From contig NZ_JAFKRH010000014.1 in assembly GCF_019038465.1 (NCBI RefSeq), positions 186,001 to 250,000 on the forward strand: DNA of 64,000 nucleotides. The letters run 5' to 3'. Made by a program: the position numbers and the translations under genes. The notes under the pieces were generated by a model, which saw only the letters and a program-made list of their open reading frames with translations, had not been told where the DNA came from and did no database searches. This DNA comes from Synechococcus sp. CCY 0621 (lineage in GTDB: Bacteria; Cyanobacteriota; Cyanobacteriia; PCC-6307; Cyanobiaceae). Shown here piece by piece: positions 17,784-27,950 of this stretch (its first letter is position 1; each line of letters begins with the position of its first letter).

Positions 17784-18912
17784 ACGGACGGTTCCAGCGG
17801 AAGGGCGCCAGCAGGGTGTCGACCGGCTCGCCCGCCCCCGGGCCTGAGCCTGCCGCGGTGATCGCTTCAGCGATCAACTCCGCGGTGATCGCCGCCAGCA
17901 GCACGCCGTTGCGGTGGTGACCCGTGGCCAGCCAGATCCCCTCGATCGGCCCTGGGCCCAGCAGCGGCATGTTGTCGGGGGTGCCGGGCCGGAAGCCCCA
18001 CCAGCGCTCCATCGGCGGCCACAGGGCCGCCTCCGGCAGCAGGGCCACCAGCCCCTGCTGCAGCTGTTTCTGGCCCTCGGGGGTGAGGCCGTCGTCGAAG
18101 CCGGCCTGCGGTTCGCTGGTGGCGCCCACCACCAGCAGTCCGTCCTGCCGCGGCACCAGGTAGGTGCCGGGTCCGAACACGACCCGTTCCAGGCTGGCCC
18201 TCGGGCCCTGCAGCGACAGCATCTGGCCCTTCACCGGGTGCACCGGCAGTGACGGCAGCAACCGGCCGCTCCAGGCGCCGCAGGCGAGCACCGCCGTGGC
18301 GGCGGCGATCGTGTGTTCGCCCCCCTCCGCCCGCCGCAGTCGCACCCCCCGCAGGCGTCCGCCGTCGCCGGTGAGCAGCTCCAGCACCTCGGTGCCCTCC
18401 TCGAAGCGCACCCCCAGGGCGACGCAGGCCCGCTCCAGGGCGCGCATCAGGCGCCGGCGGTTGTCGATCTGGCCGTCCTGGGTGAACAGCAGGCCCGCCC
18501 GCCAGGCGGGTCCGATCCCCGGCACCTGCCGCTCCAGGCCCGCCCGATCGAGGGGCTCGCCGAAGGGGGCCGTGGGGTAGGCCTCCCGCTCGGCCGCACC
18601 GCTGAAGGGGACGACGATGCCGCAGGGGCGCAGGCCGCAGGGCAGGCCGCTGTCGGCCTCGATGCGGGCCACCCAGGCCGGAATGCGCTCCAGGCTGGCC
18701 TGGCCCAGAGCCAGCATCGGGCCGCTGAGCCCTTCGGCGTGGGGGGCCAGCATGCCGGCGGCCACGAAACCCGCCGCCTCGCTGCGGCGGCGGCTGAGCA
18801 CGGTCACGGCCCGGCCGATGCGGGCCAGCTGGTGGGCGATGGCCAGGCCCATCAGGCCGCCGCCCAGCAGCAGCACGGGGGCGTGATCGGAAGGGGTGCC
18901 AGCCAGTGTCAT
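17722..18912 (-). CDS. thiO: Glycine oxidase ThiO-type FAD-dependent oxidoreductase
   Basis: A 396-residue DadA/ThiO-family flavoenzyme. The N terminus has the FAD-binding dinucleotide motif LLLGGGLMGLAIAHQLA followed by the second beta strand VTVLSRR and AAGFVAAGMLAPHAE. Later segments include VLACGAWSG, HPVKGQMLSL, YLVPRQDGLLVVGAT and the C-terminal FRPGTPDNMPLLGP with ATGHHRNGVLLAAITAELIAE. ThiO oxidises glycine to iminoacetate for thiazole formation in thiamine synthesis. No other thiamine gene is in the window. The last 62 bases overlap the convergent cyclase. Confidence 0.85.
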   Translation of the reverse strand: MTLAGTPSDHAPVLLLGGGLMGLAIAHQLARIGRAVTVLSRRRSEAAGFVAAGMLAPHAEGLSGPMLALGQASLERIPAWVARIEADSGLPCGLRPCGIVVPFSGAAEREAYPTAPFGEPLDRAGLERQVPGIGPAWRAGLLFTQDGQIDNRRRLMRALERACVALGVRFEEGTEVLELLTGDGGRLRGVRLRRAEGGEHTIAAATAVLACGAWSGRLLPSLPVHPVKGQMLSLQGPRASLERVVFGPGTYLVPRQDGLLVVGATSEPQAGFDDGLTPEGQKQLQQGLVALLPEAALWPPMERWWGFRPGTPDNMPLLGPGPIEGIWLATGHHRNGVLLAAITAELIAEAITAAGSGPGAGEPVDTLLAPFRWNRPFTAPAAAPAGHTPPGTRASP

Positions 18913-19026
18913 GGCCTCCGGGACTTGCGCGTTTCAATTCAAGCGGCTGCCCGCCGCTGCCTAGGATCCGCCCATGCGCCTCCGGCCCACCGCGGGAGGC
19001 CGACAGCGCCGGCAGGATTCGCGACC
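18913..19026. promoter_or_regulatory. Divergent thiO-gatB intergenic region
   Basis: A 114-base spacer between two divergent genes. A cctaggat stretch (about 18960-18967) could be a -10-like element for gatB. I see no strong -35 match or operator. Promoters for both genes must lie here or inside thiO. Confidence 0.3.
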
Positions 19027-20520
19027 ATGGCTGAAGGGAACAGGGCGGAAGGCAAGGGGGCTGCGTGGGAGGCCGTCATCGGCCTGGAAACCCACGTGCA
19101 GCTGGGCACCGCCAGCAAGATCTTCACCGCCGCCTCCACCAGCTTCGGCGACGATCCCAACACCCACATCGACCCGGTGGTGTGCGGCCTGCCTGGCACC
19201 CTGCCGGTGCTCAACCAGAAGGTGCTCGAGTACGCGGTGAAGGCGTCCCTGGCCCTCAACCTGCAGGTGGCCGAGCACAGCAAATTCGACCGCAAGCAGT
19301 ACTTCTATCCCGACCTGCCCAAGAACTACCAGATCTCCCAGTACGACCAGCCGATCGCCGAGGACGGCTGGATCGAGGTGGAGGTGGCCGAAAAGGGCAA
19401 GGAGACCTATCTCAAAAAGGTGGGCATTGAGCGGCTGCACATGGAAGAGGATGCTGGCAAGCTCGTGCACGCCGGCAGCGACCGCCTGGCCGGCTCCACC
19501 CACTCCCTTGTCGACTACAACCGGGCCGGCGTCGCCCTGGCGGAGATCGTCTCCAAGCCGGACCTGCGCACGGGCCGGGAGGCGGCCGAGTACGCCTCCG
19601 AGATCCGCCGCATCATGCGCTACCTGGGTGTCAGCGACGGCAACATGCAGGAGGGCTCCCTGCGCTGCGACGTCAACATCTCCGTGCGCCGCGGCCCGGA
19701 TGCCCCTTTCGGCGTGAAGGTGGAGATCAAGAACATGAACTCCTTCTCGGCGATTCAGAAGGCCATCGATTTCGAGATCGCCCGCCAGATCAAGGCCTAC
19801 GAATCCGGTGAGCCGGTGGTCCAGGAGACCCGTCTCTGGGATGAGGGCAAGCAGCTCACCAAGAGCATGCGCAGCAAGGAGGGGGCCTCCGACTACCGCT
19901 ATTTCCCGGACCCGGATCTGGGGCCGATCGAGGTGAGCCCCGAGCAGCGCCAAAGCTGGCTGGCGGAGCTGCCCGAACTGCCGGCCGCCAAGCGCCACCG
20001 CTATGCCGAAAGCCTGGGGCTCTCGATCTACGACGCCCGCGTCCTCACCGATGAGCGCCCCATGGCGGAGTACTTCGAGGCAGCAGTGGCCGCCGGTGGC
20101 GACCCCAAGGCCGTGGCCAACTGGGTCACCGGTGACATCGCCGCCCATGTGAACGCCAACCGGCTGTCGATCAGTGAGCTGCCTCTGGGGCCCGCGCAGC
20201 TGGCCGAGATGGTGCAGCTGATCGAGGCAGGCACCATCAGCGGCAAGATCGCCAAGGACCTGCTGCCCGAACTGCTCGAGAAGGGTGGCTCGGTGGCTGC
20301 GATCGTGGAGTCCCGCGGCCTGGGAATGATCTCCGACCCCGCGGCGATCGCCGCCATCGTCGCGGAGCTGCTGGCCGCCCACCCGGAGGAGGTGGAGGCC
20401 TTCCGCGGCGGCAAGAACAAGCTTCAGGGCTTCTTCGTGGGGCAGCTGATGAAGCGCACCGGTGGCCGCGCCGACCCCAAGCTGGCCAACCGGATCCTCA
20501 GCGAGCAGTTGAAGGGCTGA
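19027..20520 (+). CDS. gatB: Aspartyl/glutamyl-tRNA amidotransferase subunit B
   Basis: A 497-residue GatB, which binds Glu-tRNA(Gln) or Asp-tRNA(Asn) and activates it for transamidation by the GatCAB complex. Family signatures include the N-terminal WEAVIGLETHVQLGT, DRKQYFYPDLPKNYQISQYD, VDYNRAGVALAEIVS and EGSLRCDVNISVR, with a C-terminal YqeY-like tail. The ATG at 19027 gives the usual short N-terminal extension; the open frame continues far upstream without homology. gatA and gatC are not in this window. The 114-base gap upstream separates it from divergent thiO and probably contains both promoters. Confidence 0.97.
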   Translation: MAEGNRAEGKGAAWEAVIGLETHVQLGTASKIFTAASTSFGDDPNTHIDPVVCGLPGTLPVLNQKVLEYAVKASLALNLQVAEHSKFDRKQYFYPDLPKNYQISQYDQPIAEDGWIEVEVAEKGKETYLKKVGIERLHMEEDAGKLVHAGSDRLAGSTHSLVDYNRAGVALAEIVSKPDLRTGREAAEYASEIRRIMRYLGVSDGNMQEGSLRCDVNISVRRGPDAPFGVKVEIKNMNSFSAIQKAIDFEIARQIKAYESGEPVVQETRLWDEGKQLTKSMRSKEGASDYRYFPDPDLGPIEVSPEQRQSWLAELPELPAAKRHRYAESLGLSIYDARVLTDERPMAEYFEAAVAAGGDPKAVANWVTGDIAAHVNANRLSISELPLGPAQLAEMVQLIEAGTISGKIAKDLLPELLEKGGSVAAIVESRGLGMISDPAAIAAIVAELLAAHPEEVEAFRGGKNKLQGFFVGQLMKRTGGRADPKLANRILSEQLKG

Positions 20521-20538
20521 TCCGCGGAGCCTCCTCGA

Positions 20539-21669
20539 TCAGGTCCAGCTGGTGATCGGCGGCTGAATCAGTAGATCGGCAATGGTGTGGATGATGGCCG
20601 GGGCGTCGAAATAATCGCCGTGGTCGATGGCGCGGTTGGTCAGCCGGGTGGCGTTGTACCCCGTCATGTTGGGGGGCGCCAGGGACGGCAGGGGATTGAG
20701 ACCGAGGCTGCTTTCCCAGCGTTTGGTGAGTTCGGGGCCCGTGAGTCGCTGTTTGAGTTTTTCGATCGGTTCGCGCAGGGCCTCTTTTTCCAGCACCGAC
20801 GCCTGAAGGGCGCTGTCGTGGCGTGAGTAGAAGAGATGGGTATGACCCACCAGGTGCTTGAGTCCACCGTAGAAGGGTCCGTTGTAGTGAAGTCGCTCGG
20901 AGCGGATCTGCACATTCGGACACTGGGTGACCTCCCTTCGTTCCACATCGGGGGCCAGCATGATGTATTGATCCACGAAGGATTCGGTGCCATTGTTTTC
21001 TCTTCGCGACAGGCGGCACGTCAGGCGACGGCCGGCATCGTCGCCGCTGAAGGCCTGCTTCGGCCAACTCTCTTCGTTGAGGAGGTTGGCCAGCATGTTG
21101 CAGGTGAGGTAATTTCCCATGCTGTGGGCGATGATCGCGATGCCGGCGCCAGGATTCACGGTCCGGATCGTGGCGATCATGTTGGCCAACGCGGCGGTGG
21201 ACTGGGTCGCCTCGTTGCGATCCGACTGATAGGCCAGCACGCTGCCATCGGATGGCCAGGAAAAGCCGATAAAGGCCATGTGATCCCTGCTCTCGTCGAT
21301 GGCATCCGGGCCCATCAGCAGCGAGTGACCTTGCTGGGCCAGTTGTTGCTGCAGCAGCTCCGCCAGCAGCGAAAAGGAGGTGATGGCTCCATGCAGCGGC
21401 ACGTTGAAGCCGTGAATGCCGATCACCACCGTACGGATGCACGGTTTGGCCAGAAAGCTCTTCAGGTCCTCGCGTTGTTCTTCGGCGATCACCGCCTCGA
21501 TCGGAAGGCTGGAGGAATCGGTGCTGCCCAGGTACTGGGCCATGCAGATCTCGGTGTCGATCCAGTGGTAGCCACTGCGTTGCAACTTGATGCGCTCCGC
21601 ATCATCAAAGGCCCGCCCGAGCTTCTGGCGATCGCGATTGGTGGCGAAGTAACGAATGGTGCGTGACAT
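20539..21669 (-). CDS. DUF900-type alpha/beta hydrolase
   Basis: A 376-residue protein resembling the DUF900 alpha/beta hydrolase family: VVIGIHGFNVPLHGAI (oxyanion strand), FIGFSWPSDGSVLAYQSDRNEA, and the nucleophile elbow AIIAHSMGNYLTCNML with the predicted catalytic Ser in AHSMG. A late VGHTHLFYSRHDSALQ may provide acid and histidine residues. No signal peptide is evident. GC content is visibly lower than in its neighbours, and so is that of the following 150-base spacer, which suggests relatively recent acquisition. Substrate unknown. Confidence 0.75.
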   Translation of the reverse strand: MSRTIRYFATNRDRQKLGRAFDDAERIKLQRSGYHWIDTEICMAQYLGSTDSSSLPIEAVIAEEQREDLKSFLAKPCIRTVVIGIHGFNVPLHGAITSFSLLAELLQQQLAQQGHSLLMGPDAIDESRDHMAFIGFSWPSDGSVLAYQSDRNEATQSTAALANMIATIRTVNPGAGIAIIAHSMGNYLTCNMLANLLNEESWPKQAFSGDDAGRRLTCRLSRRENNGTESFVDQYIMLAPDVERREVTQCPNVQIRSERLHYNGPFYGGLKHLVGHTHLFYSRHDSALQASVLEKEALREPIEKLKQRLTGPELTKRWESSLGLNPLPSLAPPNMTGYNATRLTNRAIDHGDYFDAPAIIHTIADLLIQPPITSWT

Positions 21670-21822
21670 TCATGTCTTCCGGCCAGCGCTCATTGTCATG
21701 TAAGCACCAGTGCTCAAGTCGACCCGTGGAGTTTTCTGCTGAAATCTTTACATCAAAGGTGCTTGTCTGCGCCCTTCGTTGTCGATCTTGCGGTATCGCG
21801 TTGATGGCCGCCAGAGCGTCTG
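21670..21822. other. Lower-GC spacer between the DUF900 hydrolase and coaE
   Basis: About 150 bases with GC near 50% in the lines I counted, against about 65% in most of the window. I see no gene, repeat or RNA motif here. It probably holds the promoter of the minus-strand hydrolase. Confidence 0.5.
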
Positions 21823-22596
21823 TCAATGCGGAGACAGGAGCAGGTTGATCAGCTGTGAGGCAAGGTCGCTGCTGGCCTGGTTGTTATCGATCACGGCGTT
21901 GGCGAGGGCCCGTTTGCGGGCGAGCGGCCACTGGGAGTGGATGCGGTCGGTGGCCTCCCCAGCGTCGAGTCCATCGCGGGCCATCAGGCGTCGAAGCTGC
22001 TCGGCCTCGTCGCAATCCACCAGCCACACCTCGCTGCAGAGGCTCTCCAGCCCCGCCTCAAACAGCAGCGGGATCATCAGGACCACGGTGGGCACCTGCT
22101 GGAGCCGTTCCAGCTCGACGGCAAAGCGTTGCCGCACCAGGGGGTGCACCAACCCCTCCAGCCAGGCCCGCTCGGCCGCATCGGCAAACACGATCCTTCC
22201 CAGGGCGGCCCGGTCCAGGGCCGGGCAAGCGTCGGCGGACGGAGGGGCAGCCCCATCGCGCGCCCGCACCTGCTGGCCGTAGCGCGCCAGCACCGCCGCC
22301 GCACCGGGGCTGCCCGGCGCGAGGGCCTCGCGGGCGTAGCGGTCGGCATCCAGCACGGGCAGCCCGAAGCGGTGCTCCAGCAGGGCGGCCACCGTGCTCT
22401 TGCCGGTGGCGATTCCACCGGTCAGTCCGATGCGGCGCTGGGGCTGGCTCAGGGCGCGTTGGATCCGCTGGGTTGCACTCTGGGGCCTGGCGCCCGTCGA
22501 TCGACGCCGCGGCAGCGGATCATTGGAGTCCGGTGCCCCTTCAGGATGGGACCAACGTGCATTGGTTCCGTGGTGAGCGTCCCTGGCCCCTGGCAT
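21823..22596 (-). CDS. coaE: Dephospho-CoA kinase
   Basis: The enzyme phosphorylates dephospho-CoA in the last step of coenzyme A synthesis. The P-loop GGIATGKS is at residues 60-67, followed by LDADRYAREAL, HPLVRQRF, VPLLFE-like MIPLLFEAGLES and the lid region LMARDGLDAGEATDRI. The only normal start codon upstream of the P-loop in this frame is the ATG at 22596. This gives an unusual 50-residue polar N-terminal extension and overlaps the start of the divergent argJ. A CTG start closer to the P-loop cannot be excluded. Confidence 0.92.
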   Translation of the reverse strand: MPGARDAHHGTNARWSHPEGAPDSNDPLPRRRSTGARPQSATQRIQRALSQPQRRIGLTGGIATGKSTVAALLEHRFGLPVLDADRYAREALAPGSPGAAAVLARYGQQVRARDGAAPPSADACPALDRAALGRIVFADAAERAWLEGLVHPLVRQRFAVELERLQQVPTVVLMIPLLFEAGLESLCSEVWLVDCDEAEQLRRLMARDGLDAGEATDRIHSQWPLARKRALANAVIDNNQASSDLASQLINLLLSPH

Positions 22597-23808
22597 CCCA
22601 TCGCCGGTGGCATCACGGCCCCGGCAGGATTTCTGGCGTCGGGCCTCACGGCGGGCCTGAAACCCTCCGGCAAGCCCGATCTGTGCCTGCTGCTGGCACC
22701 GGAGGGGTCGGTCTGCGCCGGCAGCTTCACCACCAACCGGGTGCGGGCGGCCTGCGTCGACCTCTGCGCCGAACGGCTGGCCGCCACGGGCGGCAGGGCC
22801 AGGGCCGTGCTCACCAACTCAGGCCAGGCCAACGCCTGCACCGGCGAGCGCGGCCGCAGCGACAGCCTGCGGGCCACCGCCGCCCTGGCGGAGCGGCTGG
22901 CTCTAGCCGAGGAGCAGGTGCTGATCTGTTCCACAGGGGTGATCGGCGTGCCCATCCCGATGCCGCCGCTGCTGGCTGCCATGGAACCGCTGGTGGCGGG
23001 ACTCTCTGCGGAGGGTGGCGCCGCAGCGGCCACGGCGATCCTCACCACCGATCTGATTGACAAACAGATCGCCCTGGAGGCCAGTCTCGGCAGCAGCACC
23101 GTGCGGATCGGCGGCATGGCCAAGGGATCGGGGATGATCCATCCCCAGATGGCCACGATGCTGGGTTACCTGACGTGTGATGCCGGCGTGCCGGCCGATG
23201 TCTGGCAGGACATGGTGAAGCGGGCGGTGGATCGCTCCTTCAACGCGATCACGGTGGACGGCGACACCAGCACCAACGACACATACCTGGCCTTTGCCGC
23301 CGGTGAGCTCCTGGATCCGGGGCACTTCGAGGCACTGGAGGCCGGCCTGACGGCGGTGTCGCAGCACCTGGCCCGGGCCATCGCCCGCGACGGCGAGGGT
23401 GCCACCTGCCTGATCGAGGTGCGGGTGGAGGGCGCCGCCGATGAGGCCGGCGCCCGCGCCATCGCCCGCACCGTGGCCGGTTCGTCGCTGGTGAAGTGCG
23501 CCGTGCACGGCCGCGACCCCAACTGGGGCCGGATCGTGGCCGCCGCCGGCCGGGCCGGGGTGGCCTTCGACCCGCTGGCCGTGGCCCTGTGGCTGGGGGA
23601 GCACCAGCTGATGGCGGCGGGCCAGCCCCTGGCCTTCGACCGTCCGGCCGCCTCCGCCTACCTCAAGGCCCGGGCCGCGGGCGCCTACCTGGTCGACGAC
23701 ACGGTGGGCATCCGGCTGCGGGTCGGCGAGGGCCCGGGCAGCGGCAGCGCCTGGGGTTGCGACCTCTCCGATCAGTACGTGCGCATCAACGCCGACTACA
23801 CCACCTGA
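22573..23808 (+). CDS. argJ: Glutamate N-acetyltransferase / amino-acid acetyltransferase
   Basis: A bifunctional ornithine acetyltransferase of about 411 residues in the cyclic arginine pathway. It has GGITAPAGFLASGLTAGLKPSG at the N terminus and TNSGQANACTG, and the precursor is expected to self-cleave at the conserved Ala-Thr in HPQMATMLGYL. VKCAVHGRDPNWGRI and the C-terminal DLSDQYVRINADYTT are also typical. I chose the GTG at 22573 because relatives have about ten residues before GGIT; GTG at 22570 and ATG at 22546 are alternatives. All of them overlap the divergent coaE start. Confidence 0.95.
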   Translation: MSVPGPWHPIAGGITAPAGFLASGLTAGLKPSGKPDLCLLLAPEGSVCAGSFTTNRVRAACVDLCAERLAATGGRARAVLTNSGQANACTGERGRSDSLRATAALAERLALAEEQVLICSTGVIGVPIPMPPLLAAMEPLVAGLSAEGGAAAATAILTTDLIDKQIALEASLGSSTVRIGGMAKGSGMIHPQMATMLGYLTCDAGVPADVWQDMVKRAVDRSFNAITVDGDTSTNDTYLAFAAGELLDPGHFEALEAGLTAVSQHLARAIARDGEGATCLIEVRVEGAADEAGARAIARTVAGSSLVKCAVHGRDPNWGRIVAAAGRAGVAFDPLAVALWLGEHQLMAAGQPLAFDRPAASAYLKARAAGAYLVDDTVGIRLRVGEGPGSGSAWGCDLSDQYVRINADYTT

Positions 23809-23878
23809 GCCCGCCGGCCGGCCCCCATGGATGCCGGGGCCACGCCTGGGCAAGATGGCAGCGACTGCGCTGACGTCG

Positions 23879-24436
23879 ATGGTCACGGCCAGGCCCCCCT
23901 CCACGCCCAGCGGGCCCCGCGCCCGCGCCGGATCCCGCCCTGGCTGGGACTGGCGGGTGTGGTGGATCGTCGGCCTCTGCTTCGGGCTCAGCTACGGCGC
24001 CGGTCTTCGGCTGCTGAGTCTGGGCGGTGAGGAGGAGCGGGGCAACCGCCAGCGCTTCGATGTGCAGGCTGCCCCCGGCACGACGCTCGAATCCCTGCGT
24101 CAGCGCTTCGGCGGCGAGGCCCGGGAGATTCGGGGTGACCTCGACCTGATCGACCTGGAGCAGCTGCAGAAACAGGAGCAGGCCGACCTCGAGGAGCGAC
24201 GGCGGGGAATGGAGGAGCGTGAAGCGCGGGAGCGGCAGCGGTTGCTTGAGCAGACCGAGACTCCCAGCGACGCCGACCCGCCGGCAGCGCCCGGGCCCGG
24301 AAACGTTGAGCCCCCTCCGGCCCCCGCCCTGCCCCCGCCACGAACGCCGCCGGCCCGCGAGCGGGAGGCCGCCGGCCCAGCGCCGATCGCCCCGCCTCCG
24401 CTGAGCGCCCCACCGGCTCCCGGAAACCAGCCCTGA
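23879..24436 (+). CDS. Hypothetical single-membrane-segment protein with proline-rich tail
   Basis: About 185 residues, not assigned to a family. An arginine/proline-rich N terminus leads into one hydrophobic segment (WWIVGLCFGLSYGAGLRLL). A globular stretch follows (FDVQAAPGTTLESLRQRFGGEAREI), then a highly charged Glu/Arg helix likely to form a coiled coil (about residues 95-140) and a Pro/Ala-rich disordered tail. I chose the ATG at 23879; an upstream start at 23831 adds 16 residues. It follows argJ closely and precedes the ABC1 kinase pair. Confidence 0.55.
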   Translation: MVTARPPSTPSGPRARAGSRPGWDWRVWWIVGLCFGLSYGAGLRLLSLGGEEERGNRQRFDVQAAPGTTLESLRQRFGGEAREIRGDLDLIDLEQLQKQEQADLEERRRGMEEREARERQRLLEQTETPSDADPPAAPGPGNVEPPPAPALPPPRTPPAREREAAGPAPIAPPPLSAPPAPGNQP

Positions 24437-24470
24437 TCTGCCACAGTTCGTTGAACCCTCCGGCCTTGTC

Positions 24471-24815
24471 ATGAGCGCGCCGCAGTCCCTCGCCATGGCG
24501 GCCGTGAACCGCCTGGCCGCCCGCCTGGGCAGCGGCCTGGCCGATGCGGCGGCCACCCTGGCGGTGCTCGCCCAGGACGCGCCCGCCAAGGTGCAACAGG
24601 AACTCAGCCTGTTCTGGGAGGAGGTGGCCATGGAAGCCGAGCGGATCGAGAACGACCGCAGTGCAGCCGCGGCCCCAGGAAGGGGCGGCTCCGCCGACGA
24701 CCCCCAGGAACGGATCGATGGCCTGCGGGCCAAGGTGGCCGAACTCTCCAGACGCCTCGATCAGGTCCCAGCGGCCGCCCCCGACGGTCCGCCGCGGTCT
24801 CCGGGGCAGGCCTGA
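24471..24815 (+). CDS. Small hypothetical protein coupled to an ABC1-family kinase
   Basis: A 114-residue protein of unknown function. It is largely helical: AVNRLAARLGSGLADAAATLAVLAQ, KVQQELSLFWEEVAMEAERIE, and a C-terminal coiled-coil-like RIDGLRAKVAELSRRLDQV. No signal peptide or membrane segment is clear. Its TGA overlaps the ATG of the ABC1 kinase (TGATG at 24813-24817), which supports it being real and a candidate partner of that kinase. Confidence 0.65.
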   Translation: MSAPQSLAMAAVNRLAARLGSGLADAAATLAVLAQDAPAKVQQELSLFWEEVAMEAERIENDRSAAAAPGRGGSADDPQERIDGLRAKVAELSRRLDQVPAAAPDGPPRSPGQA

Positions 24816-26512
24816 TGGCGGCCCCCTCCAGCCCCGGGATCCTGCTGTCCCGCTTCTGGCGGCCCCTGCGCATCTGGCGTCTGGTCGTCCAGTTGCTGGC
24901 TGGCCTGTGGTGGGATGGCCGTCCCTGGAGCTACCCGGGAGGACGCACCCCCGAGCGCCAGGCCGCTCGCCAGCGCCGCCGGGCCCGCTGGCTCACGTCC
25001 CAGTTTCTTGAGCTCGGCTCCGCCTTCATCAAGCTGGGGCAGCTGCTCTCGGCCCGCCCCGATGTGCTCCCCGCCGACGTGGTGGAGGAACTGGCCCATC
25101 TGCAGGACCGGGTGCCGGCGTTCCCCTTCCCCGTGGTGGAGTCCCTGCTGGAACAGGAACTGGGCGAGCGTCGGGCCGAGATCATCGACCTGGCGGTGGA
25201 GCCGCTGGGGTCGGCGAGCCTGGCCCAGGTGCACCGGGCCAGCCTGCGCAGCGGCCGGCAGGTGGTGTTCAAGGTGCAGCGGCCCGGGCTGGAGCGGCTG
25301 TTCCGACTGGATCTGGAGGTGCTGCAGCAGGTGGCGGCGGTGGTGCAGCGCCATCCCCGCTGGGGTGCGGGCCGTGATTGGGTAGGCATCGCCAAGGAAT
25401 GCCGCCGGGTGTTGCTGCGGGAGCTGGATTTCCGCCTGGAGGCGGAGCACGCCGCCCGTTTCCGTCAGCAGTTTCTTGATGATCCCGGCATCCGCATTCC
25501 TGCGGTGATCTGGGAACTCAGCTCCCGCCGGGTGCTGTGCCTCGACTACATGCCCGGCATCAAGATCAATGACCGGGAGGCCCTCGTCCGCGCCGGCATC
25601 GATCCAGCGGCCGTGGCGGAAAAGGGGGCCGCCAGCTACCTGCAGCAGCTGGTCCGCTTCGGCTTCTTCCACGCCGATCCCCATCCCGGCAACCTGGCGG
25701 TCGCCGGCGACGGCTCATTGATCTATTACGACTTCGGCATGATGGGCCAGATCTCCGAGCGGCTGCGCAGCCGGATCGGGCGCATGGTGCGGGCTGCGGC
25801 GGCCCGGGATGCCTCCGGCCTGGTGGACGAGCTGCAGCAGGCCGGCGTGATCGCCCAGGGCATCGACCCGGGTCCGGTGCGACGGCTGGTGCGGGTGATG
25901 CTGACCGAGGCCCTGACGCCGCCGTTCAGCGCCAACGTGCTCGACAAGCTCTCGGGTGATCTGTATGAACTGGTGTACGGCCAGCCGTTTCGCCTGCCAC
26001 CGGAACTCATCTTCGTGATGCGGGCCCTCTCCACCTTCGAAGGAGTGGGCCGCAGCCTGGATCCGGGCTTTAGCCTGATGGCGATTGCCCGTCCTTACCT
26101 GCTGCCCCTCATGACCGCCAGCGGTAACGGCCCGAATGAACTGTTCAACGAGATCTCCCGCCAGGCGGCGGAGGTGGGCAGCCGGGCGCTGGGGATTCCC
26201 CGGCGGCTGGAGGAGAGCCTCTCACGCATTGAGCAGGGGGATCTGCAGGTGCTGATCCGTGCCGGAGAAACCGATCGGCTGCTGCGGCGCCTGGCCCTGG
26301 CCCAGCAGAGCTCGGGTCAGTCCTTCCTGCTGGGGGGCCTGGCGGTGGCGGCGGCGCTGCTGGCAGCGAGCAGCCGCCCCGCCCTGGTGGCGGTGCCCCT
26401 GGTGCTGGGGCTGCCGGTGGGCCTCTCCTGGCTGAAGCTGCAATCGCGGCTCAAGCGCGATGGCCGCCTCGACCAGCTGCCTGGGGTCGCCGCAGCGTCA
26501 CGCCGGGAGTGA
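24815..26512 (+). CDS. ABC1/UbiB (ADCK-type) atypical kinase
   Basis: A 565-residue ABC1 family protein. The family-specific N-terminal KxGQ motif is at about residues 73-76 (FIKLGQLLSARPD). The Ala-rich nucleotide loop is GSASLAQVHRA, with a following VFKVQRPG lysine and the HADPHPGNL and YYDFGMMGQ metal-binding motifs. Two hydrophobic segments near the C terminus (about 506-520 and 525-540) probably anchor it. Such proteins support isoprenoid-quinone metabolism; in cyanobacteria and plastids they relate to plastoquinone and tocopherol. Convergent with eno, 13 bases away. Confidence 0.9.
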   Translation: MAAPSSPGILLSRFWRPLRIWRLVVQLLAGLWWDGRPWSYPGGRTPERQAARQRRRARWLTSQFLELGSAFIKLGQLLSARPDVLPADVVEELAHLQDRVPAFPFPVVESLLEQELGERRAEIIDLAVEPLGSASLAQVHRASLRSGRQVVFKVQRPGLERLFRLDLEVLQQVAAVVQRHPRWGAGRDWVGIAKECRRVLLRELDFRLEAEHAARFRQQFLDDPGIRIPAVIWELSSRRVLCLDYMPGIKINDREALVRAGIDPAAVAEKGAASYLQQLVRFGFFHADPHPGNLAVAGDGSLIYYDFGMMGQISERLRSRIGRMVRAAAARDASGLVDELQQAGVIAQGIDPGPVRRLVRVMLTEALTPPFSANVLDKLSGDLYELVYGQPFRLPPELIFVMRALSTFEGVGRSLDPGFSLMAIARPYLLPLMTASGNGPNELFNEISRQAAEVGSRALGIPRRLEESLSRIEQGDLQVLIRAGETDRLLRRLALAQQSSGQSFLLGGLAVAAALLAASSRPALVAVPLVLGLPVGLSWLKLQSRLKRDGRLDQLPGVAAASRRE

Positions 26513-26525
26513 TCGGCGGGCCGCC

Positions 26526-27845
<1,320 letters not shown>

Positions 27846-27950
27846 CTATGGGTGGCCCTCCACCCTTGCCTGTGTTCCCTGCACCACCGTTTGGCGATGA
27901 CCCGGGCCCACGGCCCCCTGGTCAGAATGGCCCCAGCTGGTCCAGCGCCG

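Noticed and set aside
21605-21826. Possible 73-residue minus-strand gene in the low-GC spacer
   Set aside because: It overlaps the start of the DUF900 gene, has no ribosome-binding site I can see and no recognisable motif.
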